From JAWODU01 sp046483125 (GTDB lineage Bacteria; Verrucomicrobiota; Kiritimatiellia; UBA8416; JAWODU01): 18,452 nucleotides of DNA. Below, in pieces: positions 1 to 6,236 of the stretch. How positions within the stretch are numbered: position 1 is the first letter of the stretch; each line of letters begins with the position of its first letter. Below the pieces are notes generated by a model, which saw only the letters and a program-made list of their open reading frames with translations, ran no database searches and was not told the origin of the DNA. A program made the translations under genes and the position numbers. The DNA is taken from assembly GCA_046483125.1 (NCBI GenBank), contig JAWODU010000051.1, forward strand, positions 1-18,452, read 5' to 3'.

Positions 1-153
1 GCGAATACAGGCGAGGTCTGTGCCGAAACGGTTGCCACCGAGGACTGGACCGGCGCTTCATCCGACAAAAGCCCTTACCGGCCGCTCTTTGCCTGTGAGA
101 AGCCGCATAAACTCTTGAACCGGATCGTTCAGCGGTGGAAAAGTCACTTGTGA
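1..153 (+). CDS. C-terminal fragment of an unidentified protein
   Basis: Reading from base 1 in frame 1 gives 50 open codons ending in TGA at 151-153; the gene begins outside the window. The visible tail contains one WTGASSDKSPYRPLF-like stretch and ends in a basic segment (NRIVQRWKSHL). It has two Cys, no recognisable motif and no membrane segment. It points the same way as smsC but is about 800 bases upstream, so a shared operon is unlikely. I do not recognise the family. The codon choice looks coding (GC-rich third positions), and the frame stays open from the window edge, but a 50-codon open frame is weak evidence alone. Confidence 0.5.
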   Translation, partial: ANTGEVCAETVATEDWTGASSDKSPYRPLFACEKPHKLLNRIVQRWKSHL

Positions 154-188
154 GGATCATTGTTTTAAAAGGTCGCTTATTTTAGGCC

Positions 189-254
189 TAGTCCATACAC
201 TTAGTCCATAGACTTAGTCGCAACACTTAGTCCTTTACGCTTACTCGACCCGCT
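189..254 (+). repeat. 13-bp tandem repeat, four copies plus a degenerate fifth
   Basis: The pentamer TAGTC recurs at 189, 202, 215 and 228, exactly 13 bases apart. The units read TAGTCCATACACT, TAGTCCATAGACT, TAGTCGCAACACT and TAGTCCTTTACGC. A fifth decayed copy (TACTCGACCCGCT) begins at 242. The last part, CTTACTCGACCCGCTT (240-255), matches in inverted orientation the segment at 342-357 in 15 of 16 positions, and ACACTTAGTC (223-232) has its exact complement at 294-303. Confidence 0.85.
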
Positions 255-308
255 TTGGCCGTAGTTGTTGAGCAGAAATCGGTTAAGTTTAGCGACTAAG
301 TGTAACCG

Positions 309-328
309 TCCGCCGCGGCCGCGGCGGA
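309..328. repeat. Perfect 20-bp GC-rich palindrome
   Basis: TCCGCCGCGG followed directly by its own reverse complement. It lies between the 13-bp array and the opposed 12-bp array. The core CCGCCGCGG recurs in the palindromes at 560-581 and 17371-17384, which suggests a dispersed element rather than a chance palindrome. Confidence 0.85.
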
Positions 329-351
329 AAGGGTGGCGACTAAGCGGGTCG

Positions 352-401
352 ATTAAGAGTGGGAAATTAAGACTGAGATTAAGATGGGGATTAAGATGGG
401 A
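352..401 (+). repeat. 12-bp tandem repeat, about four copies
   Basis: ATTAAGA recurs at 352, 366, 378 and 390. The clearest units are ATTAAGACTGAG, ATTAAGATGGGG and ATTAAGATGGGA; the first copy is 14 bases (ATTAAGAGTGGGAA). Read on the minus strand the unit is CTTAATCCCCAT-like, resembling the plus-strand 13-bp unit CTTAGTCCATA at 189-240. The two arrays therefore look like related repeats in opposite orientation around the palindrome at 309-328. Confidence 0.75.
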
Positions 402-421
402 GAAGAGAAGATGTTTAGACA

Positions 422-448
422 GGATCTACGGGATTTACAGGATCCTAA
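422..448 (+). repeat. 9-bp triple repeat (GGATYTACR type)
   Basis: GGAT occurs at 422, 431 and 440, so the stretch divides into GGATCTACG, GGATTTACA and GGATCCTAA. From general knowledge, repeats of the GGATTTACAGGAT kind are frequent intergenic repeats in several environmental bacterial lineages. Nothing indicates a transposase. Confidence 0.6.
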
Positions 449-559
449 GAGTACGGCCCAGAACGTTTCTCCTGCTCTGCTCTTCCTGCATCGCGGATAA
501 GCGGCGCTCGAGAACCTCCAGTACGCCGCCCGCGATGCGGCGGACCGCGTGATGAATTC

Positions 560-581
560 CCCGTCCGCCGCGGCGGACGGG
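560..581. repeat. Perfect 22-bp GC-rich palindrome
   Basis: CCCGTCCGCCG followed immediately by its reverse complement. The inner CCGCCGCGGCGG core is shared with the element between hypE and hypD (17371-17384). As RNA it could only form a hairpin with a strained loop, and no T run follows, so it is not a classical terminator. Confidence 0.85.
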
Positions 582-610
582 AAGGATTCGAAAATCGGAT
601 GGAAGATTTG

Positions 611-706
611 CCGCTGTCCGCTTTCAGCGGGACAAGGATACAAGCTTGCCACGCCGTAGGCGTGGGCTCCGCGGGTTGAGCAGTATATGTATACGCGAGA
701 CCCGCG
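611..706 (+). other. Three consecutive hairpin-forming inverted repeats
   Basis: Three stems follow each other. First, TGTCCGCT (615-622) pairs with AGCGGGACA (626-634) with one bulged G; alternatively CCGCTG (611-616) pairs with CAGCGG (625-630). Second, CCACGCC (649-655), loop GTA, GGCGTGG (659-665) is a perfect 7-bp stem. Third, CGCGGGT (670-676) pairs with ACCCGCG (700-706). No T tract follows. They could be part of a structured transcript or merely repeat debris. Confidence 0.5.
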
Positions 707-758
707 ACAACGCAGTAGCAGCAGTGAAGCTTACGTCCGATTTTCGAACGGAATTCAT

Positions 759-887
759 CACGCAGGGGGAAGGGGTCGGTTGCGGTACCCTGGGCTCCGG
801 GCTCGATCCCGGGCCTGCGTGGCGCAGAGGGAGAACGGAACTGGCAGAGCTCGGGCATACTGCTTACCGCACACAAATACCGCAGGT
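759..887 (+). promoter_or_regulatory. Possible structured leader upstream of smsC
   Basis: Several segments can pair in alternative ways. CACGCAGG (759-766) complements CCTGCGTG (814-821), whose CCTGCG also complements CGCAGG (881-886). TGCGGTA (781-787) complements TACCGCA at both 865-871 and 878-884. CCGGG/CCCGG around 797-812 forms a local hairpin with a tRNA-like T-loop look. The 3' edge is about 70 bases before the smsC start. This is suggestive of a switchable leader, but I recognise no known riboswitch or tRNA, and GC-rich DNA gives such matches by chance. Confidence 0.25.
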
Positions 888-954
888 ACGTAACCATTGC
901 ACTGCCGGGCCGAACCCCCTATAGTTGCCCCAACCCCGACATGGAGCGGCGCAA

Positions 955-1698
955 ATGGGCATTCTCGAACTGAAAGATGTTACCCTCGACCTCGGCGGAA
1001 AGCGGGTGCTGGACCACCTGTCGCTCGATTTCCGGGAAGGTCACATCCACGCCCTTGTCGGCCCCAACGGCGCCGGCAAGTCAACCACCGCAAACGTGAT
1101 TGTCGGCCTCGCCGGGTACAGGGAGTATCAGGGCGATATCCTGCTGGACGGCGAGTCCATTAAGGAAATGACCGTGGACGAGCGGGCAAGGCACGGCATC
1201 ACCCTGGCGTGGCAGGAACCGGCGCGTTTTGAAGGCCTCTCCGTCCGCGCGTTTCTCAACGCATCCGCGAAAAACAAGTCCGACGATCAACTCCGCGAGG
1301 TTCTCGACATGGTCGGTTTGAATCCCGACGGCTATCTGGGCCGCGCGCTGGACAAGACTCTATCCGGGGGAGAACGTAAGCGCGTTGAGATGGCCAGCAT
1401 ACTTGCAATGGAGCCTCGGCTTGTGCTCATGGACGAACCCGACAGCGGAATCGACGTGGAAGCTCTTGAACACATTTTCGATAATCTTACGAAACTGAAA
1501 GCCAAAGGAACAACTGTTATACTCATTACCCACAGCCTCGCCGTGCTTCAGCACGCCGAACACGCTTTCCTGATGTGCTGTGGGCGACTGCTGGATGAAG
1601 GCGCAGTAAAACAAATAGCGCCTTACTTTGAGAACAAGTGTATACCGTGCGATCATAAGAACCGCCCCGATGCCGACCTTGCCGCAACCGGATCATGA
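955..1698 (+). CDS. sufC: SmsC/SufC-type Fe-S cluster assembly ATPase
   Basis: ABC-type ATPase subunit of an Fe-S scaffold complex. It would hydrolyse ATP in the cytoplasm while its SufB-like partner builds clusters. Visible motifs are Walker A GPNGAGKST (residues 36-44), the Q-loop in AWQEP, the signature LSGGERKR, Walker B LVLMDEPDSGID (typical SufC wording) and the switch His in LITHS. The 247 residues match the usual SufC length. The frame is open from TTG 925, but ATG 955 is preferred: GGAG at 943-946 sits 8 bases upstream and the protein then begins GILELKDV as in the family. The C-terminus carries CIPCDH (C229, C232), with C208 and C209 nearby, which ordinary SufC does not need. It overlaps the next gene by ATGA. 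No sufS, sufE, sufU or sufD is present. Being paired only with a short SufB homologue, it fits the minimal SMS system, so smsC may be the better name. Confidence 0.9.
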   Translation: MGILELKDVTLDLGGKRVLDHLSLDFREGHIHALVGPNGAGKSTTANVIVGLAGYREYQGDILLDGESIKEMTVDERARHGITLAWQEPARFEGLSVRAFLNASAKNKSDDQLREVLDMVGLNPDGYLGRALDKTLSGGERKRVEMASILAMEPRLVLMDEPDSGIDVEALEHIFDNLTKLKAKGTTVILITHSLAVLQHAEHAFLMCCGRLLDEGAVKQIAPYFENKCIPCDHKNRPDADLAATGS

Positions 1699-2636
1699 CG
1701 CAGGATTCAATAATCGATAAGCTTTATGACTCAATCGGAGTGAACCCGCATTCCGTCTGCGGGCGCAGGGACGTAGCGCACGTTGAAGTACATCAGAACA
1801 AAGTGCTCGGAGTTCACCTCGTTCCCGGCCTCAAGGTTGACGCGACGGAAAAGGACAAAGGCATCGAAGCGAGGATAAGCGTGGAAAAAGGTGTCCGAAT
1901 CGGTAACCCCGTGCATATATGTTTCGGCGTAATGCCTGAAAAAGGCCAACAGGAAATTGACCTGGACATCGACATTGAAGACAGCGCCCAGGTGGGCGTT
2001 TTGGCATACTGCAGTTTTCCTTTCGCCCGGCAGGTCATCCACAGGATGGACGCGAACATCAGGGTCGGCAAAGGCGCGGAGTACGGATACTTCGAGCGCC
2101 ACGTCCACGGAGGAGAAGGCGGTGTTACCGTAATTCCCCGCTCGCGTGTTGAAGTACTTGAAGGCGGGCGTTTCAGCACGGAATTCGAACTCATCAAGGG
2201 CCGCGCCGGGAGCATAGATATCGACCTTGAAACCGTCTGCCGCGCAAGGTCGGTGATGGACGTTACGGCGCGCATCAGTGCCAGGGGCAACGACAAAATC
2301 ACCATCAACGAGACAGGCCGGCTGATCGGCGAGAGGGCCACGGGAGCGCTTACCTCCCATATTGCACTCAGGGACAGCGCGCAGGCTGAAGTCCGTAATA
2401 CCCTCACCGCCTCGGCGCCGTTCGCAAGGGGGCACGTCGACTGCAAGGAAATAGTGCAGGGCTCCGCCGTGGCCAGGGCCGTGCCGATCGTGGAAGTGAA
2501 TCATCCCCAGGCCCACGTCACGCATGAGGCCGCCATCGGAAGCGTCGACTCGAAACAGCTCGAAACCCTGATGAGCCGGGGCCTTACCGAAGACGAAGCC
2601 ACCGAACTCATCATTCAGGGGCTACTGAGTCGTTAG
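1695..2636 (+). CDS. sufB: SmsB/SufB-like Fe-S scaffold protein, short form
   Basis: A SufBD-family scaffold of 313 residues, much shorter than SufB (about 490) or SufD (about 420) and close to the short SufB-like proteins of methanogens. The C-terminal part is diagnostic: HPQAHVTHEAAIGSVDSKQLETLM runs, in pieces, like the SufBD signature, with THEA at 276-279 and the MSRGLTEDEA helix after it. C250 in HVDC corresponds to the region of the SufB cluster-ligand Cys, and H277/E278 to the conserved His-Glu pair; this assignment is by motif, not alignment. C106 (AYCSF) lies in the N-terminal half. The long N-terminal domain of classical SufB is missing. The start ATG overlaps the smsC stop (ATGA), implying translational coupling and a 1:1 type complex. 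It ends about 38 bases before a convergent minus-strand gene. Confidence 0.88.
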   Translation: MTQDSIIDKLYDSIGVNPHSVCGRRDVAHVEVHQNKVLGVHLVPGLKVDATEKDKGIEARISVEKGVRIGNPVHICFGVMPEKGQQEIDLDIDIEDSAQVGVLAYCSFPFARQVIHRMDANIRVGKGAEYGYFERHVHGGEGGVTVIPRSRVEVLEGGRFSTEFELIKGRAGSIDIDLETVCRARSVMDVTARISARGNDKITINETGRLIGERATGALTSHIALRDSAQAEVRNTLTASAPFARGHVDCKEIVQGSAVARAVPIVEVNHPQAHVTHEAAIGSVDSKQLETLMSRGLTEDEATELIIQGLLSR

Positions 2637-2674
2637 TGCTGCAGGGCTTAGAACACGCACTGTGTTGATTACGA
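2637..2674. other. Short convergent gap with a small hairpin
   Basis: The space between smsB and the convergent minus-strand gene contains AACAC (2652-2656), loop GCACT, GTGTT (2662-2666), a 5-bp stem. It is not followed by a T run on either strand, so any terminator role is weak. Confidence 0.25.
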
Positions 2675-4399
2675 TCACAGATTCAGCCGCCATTCCTGTT
2701 CGGGCAGGTCCTTGGCCGAGGAAAATGAATATTCGCGGCTGTCTGTTATGAGCACCGCAGAGGCCGGGCCTATCTTAATGGCAATCTCGTCGCCGGGCCT
2801 GCGGGCCTTTATAATATTGCCGAGCAGAAGCGCCTTTTCGGCTCCGTCGCCCCTGCCGTAGTTCCACACTTCGTCCGGCTGGGCCAACCGTCCGGGACCG
2901 TCGTAAATCGACTCGTTCGCAAATCGATCAACCTTCATTACCACATCTTCATCCGTCATTTCCGCGGAAGCGGCAACAGAAACCGGATTGCGTTCAATAC
3001 CCGCTTTAACGAAGGCCGCCGGATCGATCCTCGTCAGGTCTCTGTACGCGTAGAACGCAAGATCGGCGCAAGGATTGTCGTCCCTGATACTTTCCAGTCG
3101 ATCTATTATCTCTTCGCGCACCATGCCTGAGTGCACTTCCAGCGGCGCACTGCGTTCGACTGCGTTTTTTTCGGACAGTTCCGGAAGGCGGGGAACCGTA
3201 CGGCAGAAATTCAGCAAACGCCCGATTATCTCCTCCCTGTGGATGCAGTCGGGATGAAACTGCTGTTCGAGCTTCCGCAGGTCGCCTTTCTCCTCCAGGT
3301 CGATTTCATTGTCCGCCACGAAAGTTTCCAGATCGTTCAATACCTGCCTGTCCCTGGCGGGTCCGCAACGGTATTCCTCCGTGTCGATCTCTTCAAGGAG
3401 TTTCGACCGGGTGTTGTCGGTAAGACGGTACGGACTGCCGTGCTCGTAGGCAAAGACCCGCTCGAGAGGCATATAGTGATCGACGCCGTGGAGGCGATGC
3501 CTGAGCTGAAAGCATTCCTGCAGGTCCCGGCTGTGGCGAAGAAAATTGCCGAATATTTCCTCGGTCAATTCAACCTTCAGGTAATCGCGAAGCCTGCCGC
3601 AGAACTTTTCGTAGACCGAAGCATCCATGGTCATCTTCCTGTAAACGGTATGCACCCATCCGGTTTCGTGAGCAACCATAGTAACCCTTTCGTTCTCGAG
3701 CGCCCGGCGCGCCTGCGCGGAGAGAGCCGAGCCGTTGAACCACATAGCCTTCGTGACAAGCCGCCTGTTATTCGTAAGTATTCCATCTTCGACATCGATA
3801 TAATTCTGCGAATGAAGGGGCGTAGCCATGAGATAAAGGTCGTTGAGCGGTATGCCGGCAACGAGGAACAACGCCGCAGCGTAGAGAGTTGAAAGAGACA
3901 CGCATTCGCCGCCCCCGGTGCTGAATTCGCGCCGCCATCGAAACGCATCCATGGCCTCGACCGTCTCCGTCTTCCAGTAAGGAATGACGTTGCCCTCGTA
4001 TTTATCCAGCCCGAAATGCGAACGGATATCTATGTCAAAGTAGTATTTGTCTCCTTCGTATCCGAAAAGGGCGTTGGACTCGGACAGAACCTTTTCGTCG
4101 ATAAAGTTCTCGAAACGTTTCAGTTCGCGATCCTTAGTGGTCAGGCCCCACGTATCCAGGTCAAGATTGAAGACATAATGGTCCATTACGTACTGCTTCA
4201 GCCTGAGAACGCGCCGATAAGCTTTCTTTCGTTCCATACCCTTGAACCAGGGATCATCGCGCCATTCCCAGATGCGCGGCGACATAATGTTGGCAAGAAC
4301 CAGGCTGTAGATCAGGTCCGGGAAAACAAACATCTCCATGTCCGAAAGCGTTACCGCCGAGGACTTGCGTTCCAGATCGCCTTTATCGAATTCAGTCAT
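2675..4399 (-). CDS. Uncharacterised protein with transglutaminase-like Cys-His-Asp pattern
   Basis: A 574-residue soluble protein without signal peptide or membrane segments. I do not recognise a named family. Residues 162-206 look like a transglutaminase-like core: GGGEC with C166 at the start of a hydrophobic helix (VSLSTLYAAALFLVAGI), then H196 in PLHSQ and D202 in NYIDVEDG, the order and spacing of a Cys-His-Asp triad. Near the C-terminus, residues 512-556 repeat the same shape (GRGDGAEKALLLG, then a strand with VLITD) without the Cys and His, perhaps a decayed second copy. The N-terminal region is Trp/Arg-rich (PRIWEWRDDPWF) and the middle is acidic and helical (about 340-450). The start ATG overlaps the enzyme I stop by ATGA, with AAGGA 6-7 bases upstream. 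The tight coupling suggests function together with the EI protein. The enzymatic role is inferred from the motif only. Confidence 0.75.
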   Translation of the reverse strand: MTEFDKGDLERKSSAVTLSDMEMFVFPDLIYSLVLANIMSPRIWEWRDDPWFKGMERKKAYRRVLRLKQYVMDHYVFNLDLDTWGLTTKDRELKRFENFIDEKVLSESNALFGYEGDKYYFDIDIRSHFGLDKYEGNVIPYWKTETVEAMDAFRWRREFSTGGGECVSLSTLYAAALFLVAGIPLNDLYLMATPLHSQNYIDVEDGILTNNRRLVTKAMWFNGSALSAQARRALENERVTMVAHETGWVHTVYRKMTMDASVYEKFCGRLRDYLKVELTEEIFGNFLRHSRDLQECFQLRHRLHGVDHYMPLERVFAYEHGSPYRLTDNTRSKLLEEIDTEEYRCGPARDRQVLNDLETFVADNEIDLEEKGDLRKLEQQFHPDCIHREEIIGRLLNFCRTVPRLPELSEKNAVERSAPLEVHSGMVREEIIDRLESIRDDNPCADLAFYAYRDLTRIDPAAFVKAGIERNPVSVAASAEMTDEDVVMKVDRFANESIYDGPGRLAQPDEVWNYGRGDGAEKALLLGNIIKARRPGDEIAIKIGPASAVLITDSREYSFSSAKDLPEQEWRLNL

Positions 4400-6039
4400 G
4401 GCCGGTCCTTTTCCGCCGATCCAGCGATTGCCCGAACCGCGCTGATGCGCCGACTGCTCACGCTTACCGTCCTGATTCCCATGTCAAGCAGTCTGCGGAT
4501 ATAGCGGGGATCGCCCCCGATTTCACCGCAGACGGCAATATCCTTGCCTGTCATGCGCGCCGCCGCCGCGACAGTTTCCATCAGTTGCCACAACGCCGGG
4601 TGGCCCGTGTCATAGTCAGCGGCCACAAGCTCGTTGTCTCTGTCAACGGCGAGCACGTACTGAGTAAGATCGTTAGTGCCGATACTGCCGAAATCGGCCT
4701 CAGCAAAAATTGTTTCCGCCTGAAGACAAGCCGAAGGTACTTCAAACATGACTCCGTGCCGTATTTCGCCGTGAGAAACATCCCGGATTGATTCCAGGAC
4801 TTTCTTCTTGAGGTCGAGAAACTGCTTAACGTCTACTATCATGGGATAAAGAACGTCAACCCCGCCTTTGATCGAAGCCCTTGCCAGCGCCCTGGCATGA
4901 GTTCGCAGAAGGTCCGGACAGGACAGAAGCAGTCGCGCGCCCCGGTAACCCAGGGACGGGTTCATCTCGGGAGGAATTTCGAGGAAAGGAAGCGATTTGT
5001 CGCTTCCAACGTCCGGCAGACGGAATACAACCTGCCTTCCGTCCATGGCCTGGACTACCTTCGCGTACCGCTCGTACATCTCATCCTCATTCAACAGCCT
5101 GCCCGCGGCTATAATCTCGAACTCAGTGCGGTAGAGACCTATTCCTTCGGCCTTCATGTGTAAAGCTTCTTTTGCGTCGGATGAAAGACTGATGTTGGAC
5201 ATGACCTTCAACGCGGCGACCGGTTCGAGTGCTTCCGGCAGTTTCATCGATTCCGCGGCCCTTGTCTTCACTGCCTGCACAGTCTCTTCCGTCGGCCATA
5301 TGACGACTTCCCCGCTTGTACCGTCGACCAGTATTTCGGTGCCGCAGGTTACCTTGTCCCGGATTCCCTTCACACCGCTGACAGCCGGCACACCCAGCGC
5401 GCGGGAGAGAATTGCCGCGTGCGAGTTGACACCGCCATGCTCGGTTACGAATCCCATGACGTCCTGTGTTTCGAGCTCGACGGTAAGGCTCGGTGTAAGT
5501 TCTTCGGCAACAATGACGCGGTACCTGCCTTTCTGGCAGTGTTCCTGGCCGGCACACTGAAGAGAAGGATTCATGTTGGCGAAGACATCCAACAGCCTGC
5601 GCTTTACTTCGCCGAAGTCCGATGCCCGTTCCTTTATGTATTCGTCATTTACCTCGGCAAGACGGCGTTCGTAATCGTCCAGCACCCGGGTTACCGCCGT
5701 TTCGGCGTTGAGTTCATTTTCCCGAATCAGTGACAGGATTTCCCTGTGCATTGTTTCGTCATCCAGAAGCATTTCCTGGGCTACGAATATCTCCGATTCC
5801 GCCTTGCCCAGTCTCTCCCTGACCTCCTTGCGGATGGTGTCCAGGCGCTTGTGAACAATGCTCACCGCGCGCCTGAAACGGGCGATTTCCTTGTCTACGC
5901 CGGAACCGCCGACCTTGTATATGGGCAGGTTGCTGTGGCGCTTTTCGTTAAACATGCACACCCGCGCCACGGCACAGCCCTGGCTCAATGGTACTCCCTC
6001 AAGCCTTAACTCGCTCTGTATCATGTTGTCGCTCATCAT
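4396..6039 (-). CDS. ptsI: PTS enzyme I (PEP-protein phosphotransferase) homologue
   Basis: Enzyme I transfers phosphate from phosphoenolpyruvate to its own His and then to HPr in the cytoplasm. The full family layout is present in 547 residues (E. coli has 575). There is an N-terminal coiled helical HPr-binding region (about 50-150), a phospho-His swivel domain with GGVNSHAAILSRALGVPAV (H207), and a PEP-binding barrel with GLYRTEF (R304), R340, IEVP-like FEVPSA (E433), SIGTNDLTQY and the catalytic AVCGEIGGD (C504). One deviation is NSH where canonical EI has TSH. The start could be either of two adjacent ATGs (6039 or 6036) or Met6; no strong Shine-Dalgarno precedes any. No HPr or EII gene is in the window, so the target may be encoded elsewhere, or this may be a specialised EI with a regulatory role. 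It is translationally coupled to the downstream 574-residue protein. Confidence 0.9.
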   Translation of the reverse strand: MMSDNMIQSELRLEGVPLSQGCAVARVCMFNEKRHSNLPIYKVGGSGVDKEIARFRRAVSIVHKRLDTIRKEVRERLGKAESEIFVAQEMLLDDETMHREILSLIRENELNAETAVTRVLDDYERRLAEVNDEYIKERASDFGEVKRRLLDVFANMNPSLQCAGQEHCQKGRYRVIVAEELTPSLTVELETQDVMGFVTEHGGVNSHAAILSRALGVPAVSGVKGIRDKVTCGTEILVDGTSGEVVIWPTEETVQAVKTRAAESMKLPEALEPVAALKVMSNISLSSDAKEALHMKAEGIGLYRTEFEIIAAGRLLNEDEMYERYAKVVQAMDGRQVVFRLPDVGSDKSLPFLEIPPEMNPSLGYRGARLLLSCPDLLRTHARALARASIKGGVDVLYPMIVDVKQFLDLKKKVLESIRDVSHGEIRHGVMFEVPSACLQAETIFAEADFGSIGTNDLTQYVLAVDRDNELVAADYDTGHPALWQLMETVAAAARMTGKDIAVCGEIGGDPRYIRRLLDMGIRTVSVSSRRISAVRAIAGSAEKDRP

Positions 6040-6197
6040 ACCACGCCCGACTGCAGAAACCCGTTCCTGCCCGATAACCGGATATATTCCCGTAATCCAC
6101 TAAAGCGGGCAAGGAGTTTAAGAGCTGCCGCAGTCATAAATTGCATGAAAGCAGGCCAGATGTTGTTTTGCGGGCTGTTAGAAATGCCTGTCGATTC

Positions 6198-6227
6198 TTG
6201 TATTAAGAAAGCGTGTTTTCTGGTAAT
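6198..6227 (+). promoter_or_regulatory. Weak candidate promoter directly before msrBA
   Basis: TTGTAT (6198-6203) and GGTAAT (6222-6227) are 18 bases apart. If real, transcription would start at or just before the ATG at 6237, giving a nearly leaderless message; this would agree with the absence of a Shine-Dalgarno there. The -35 match is poor. Confidence 0.2.
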
Positions 6228-6236
6228 TTTTAACAG

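Larger units (their letters stand above)
154..954. other. Gene-poor, repeat- and hairpin-rich intergenic region
   Basis: About 800 bases with no protein I can support. Short open frames on both strands (for example 265-552 plus and 445-897 minus) translate into Arg/Ser/Pro-rich low-complexity sequence and lack a Shine-Dalgarno. What the region does hold, listed separately, is a 13-bp tandem array, an opposed 12-bp array, two perfect GC-rich palindromes, a 9-bp triple repeat, three hairpins at 611-706 and mutually exclusive pairing segments at 759-886. No tRNA or rRNA was recognised. Confidence 0.75.

Noticed and set aside
189..401. CRISPR array
   Set aside because: Units are 12-13 bp with no spacers between them and no cas genes are present.
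265..552. Plus-strand open frame over the 12-bp and 9-bp arrays
   Set aside because: It translates the tandem repeats into basic low-complexity sequence with no start signal.
560..581. Rho-independent terminator
   Set aside because: The palindrome has no loop and no T tract on either side.
759..886. tRNA-like features (7-bp end pairing, GCTCGATCCCGG T-loop look, GTGGCGCAG D-arm look)
   Set aside because: No single window gives a cloverleaf: the stem at 759-821 encloses too few bases, and the 814-886 version lacks a T arm and a proper anticodon stem.
445..897. Minus-strand open frame of 150 codons in the repeat region
   Set aside because: The product is Arg/Pro/Ser-rich, crosses several hairpins, has no ribosome binding site and resembles no family; such frames arise readily in GC-rich non-coding DNA.
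1731..2525. Long minus-strand frame opposite smsB (264 codons)
   Set aside because: The plus-strand frame has unmistakable SufBD motifs; the antisense frame has no motif or ribosome site.
3131..3892. Plus-strand frame of 253 codons opposite the transglutaminase-like gene
   Set aside because: Mirror frame of a gene with good start, Shine-Dalgarno and operon coupling; its product has no recognisable domain.
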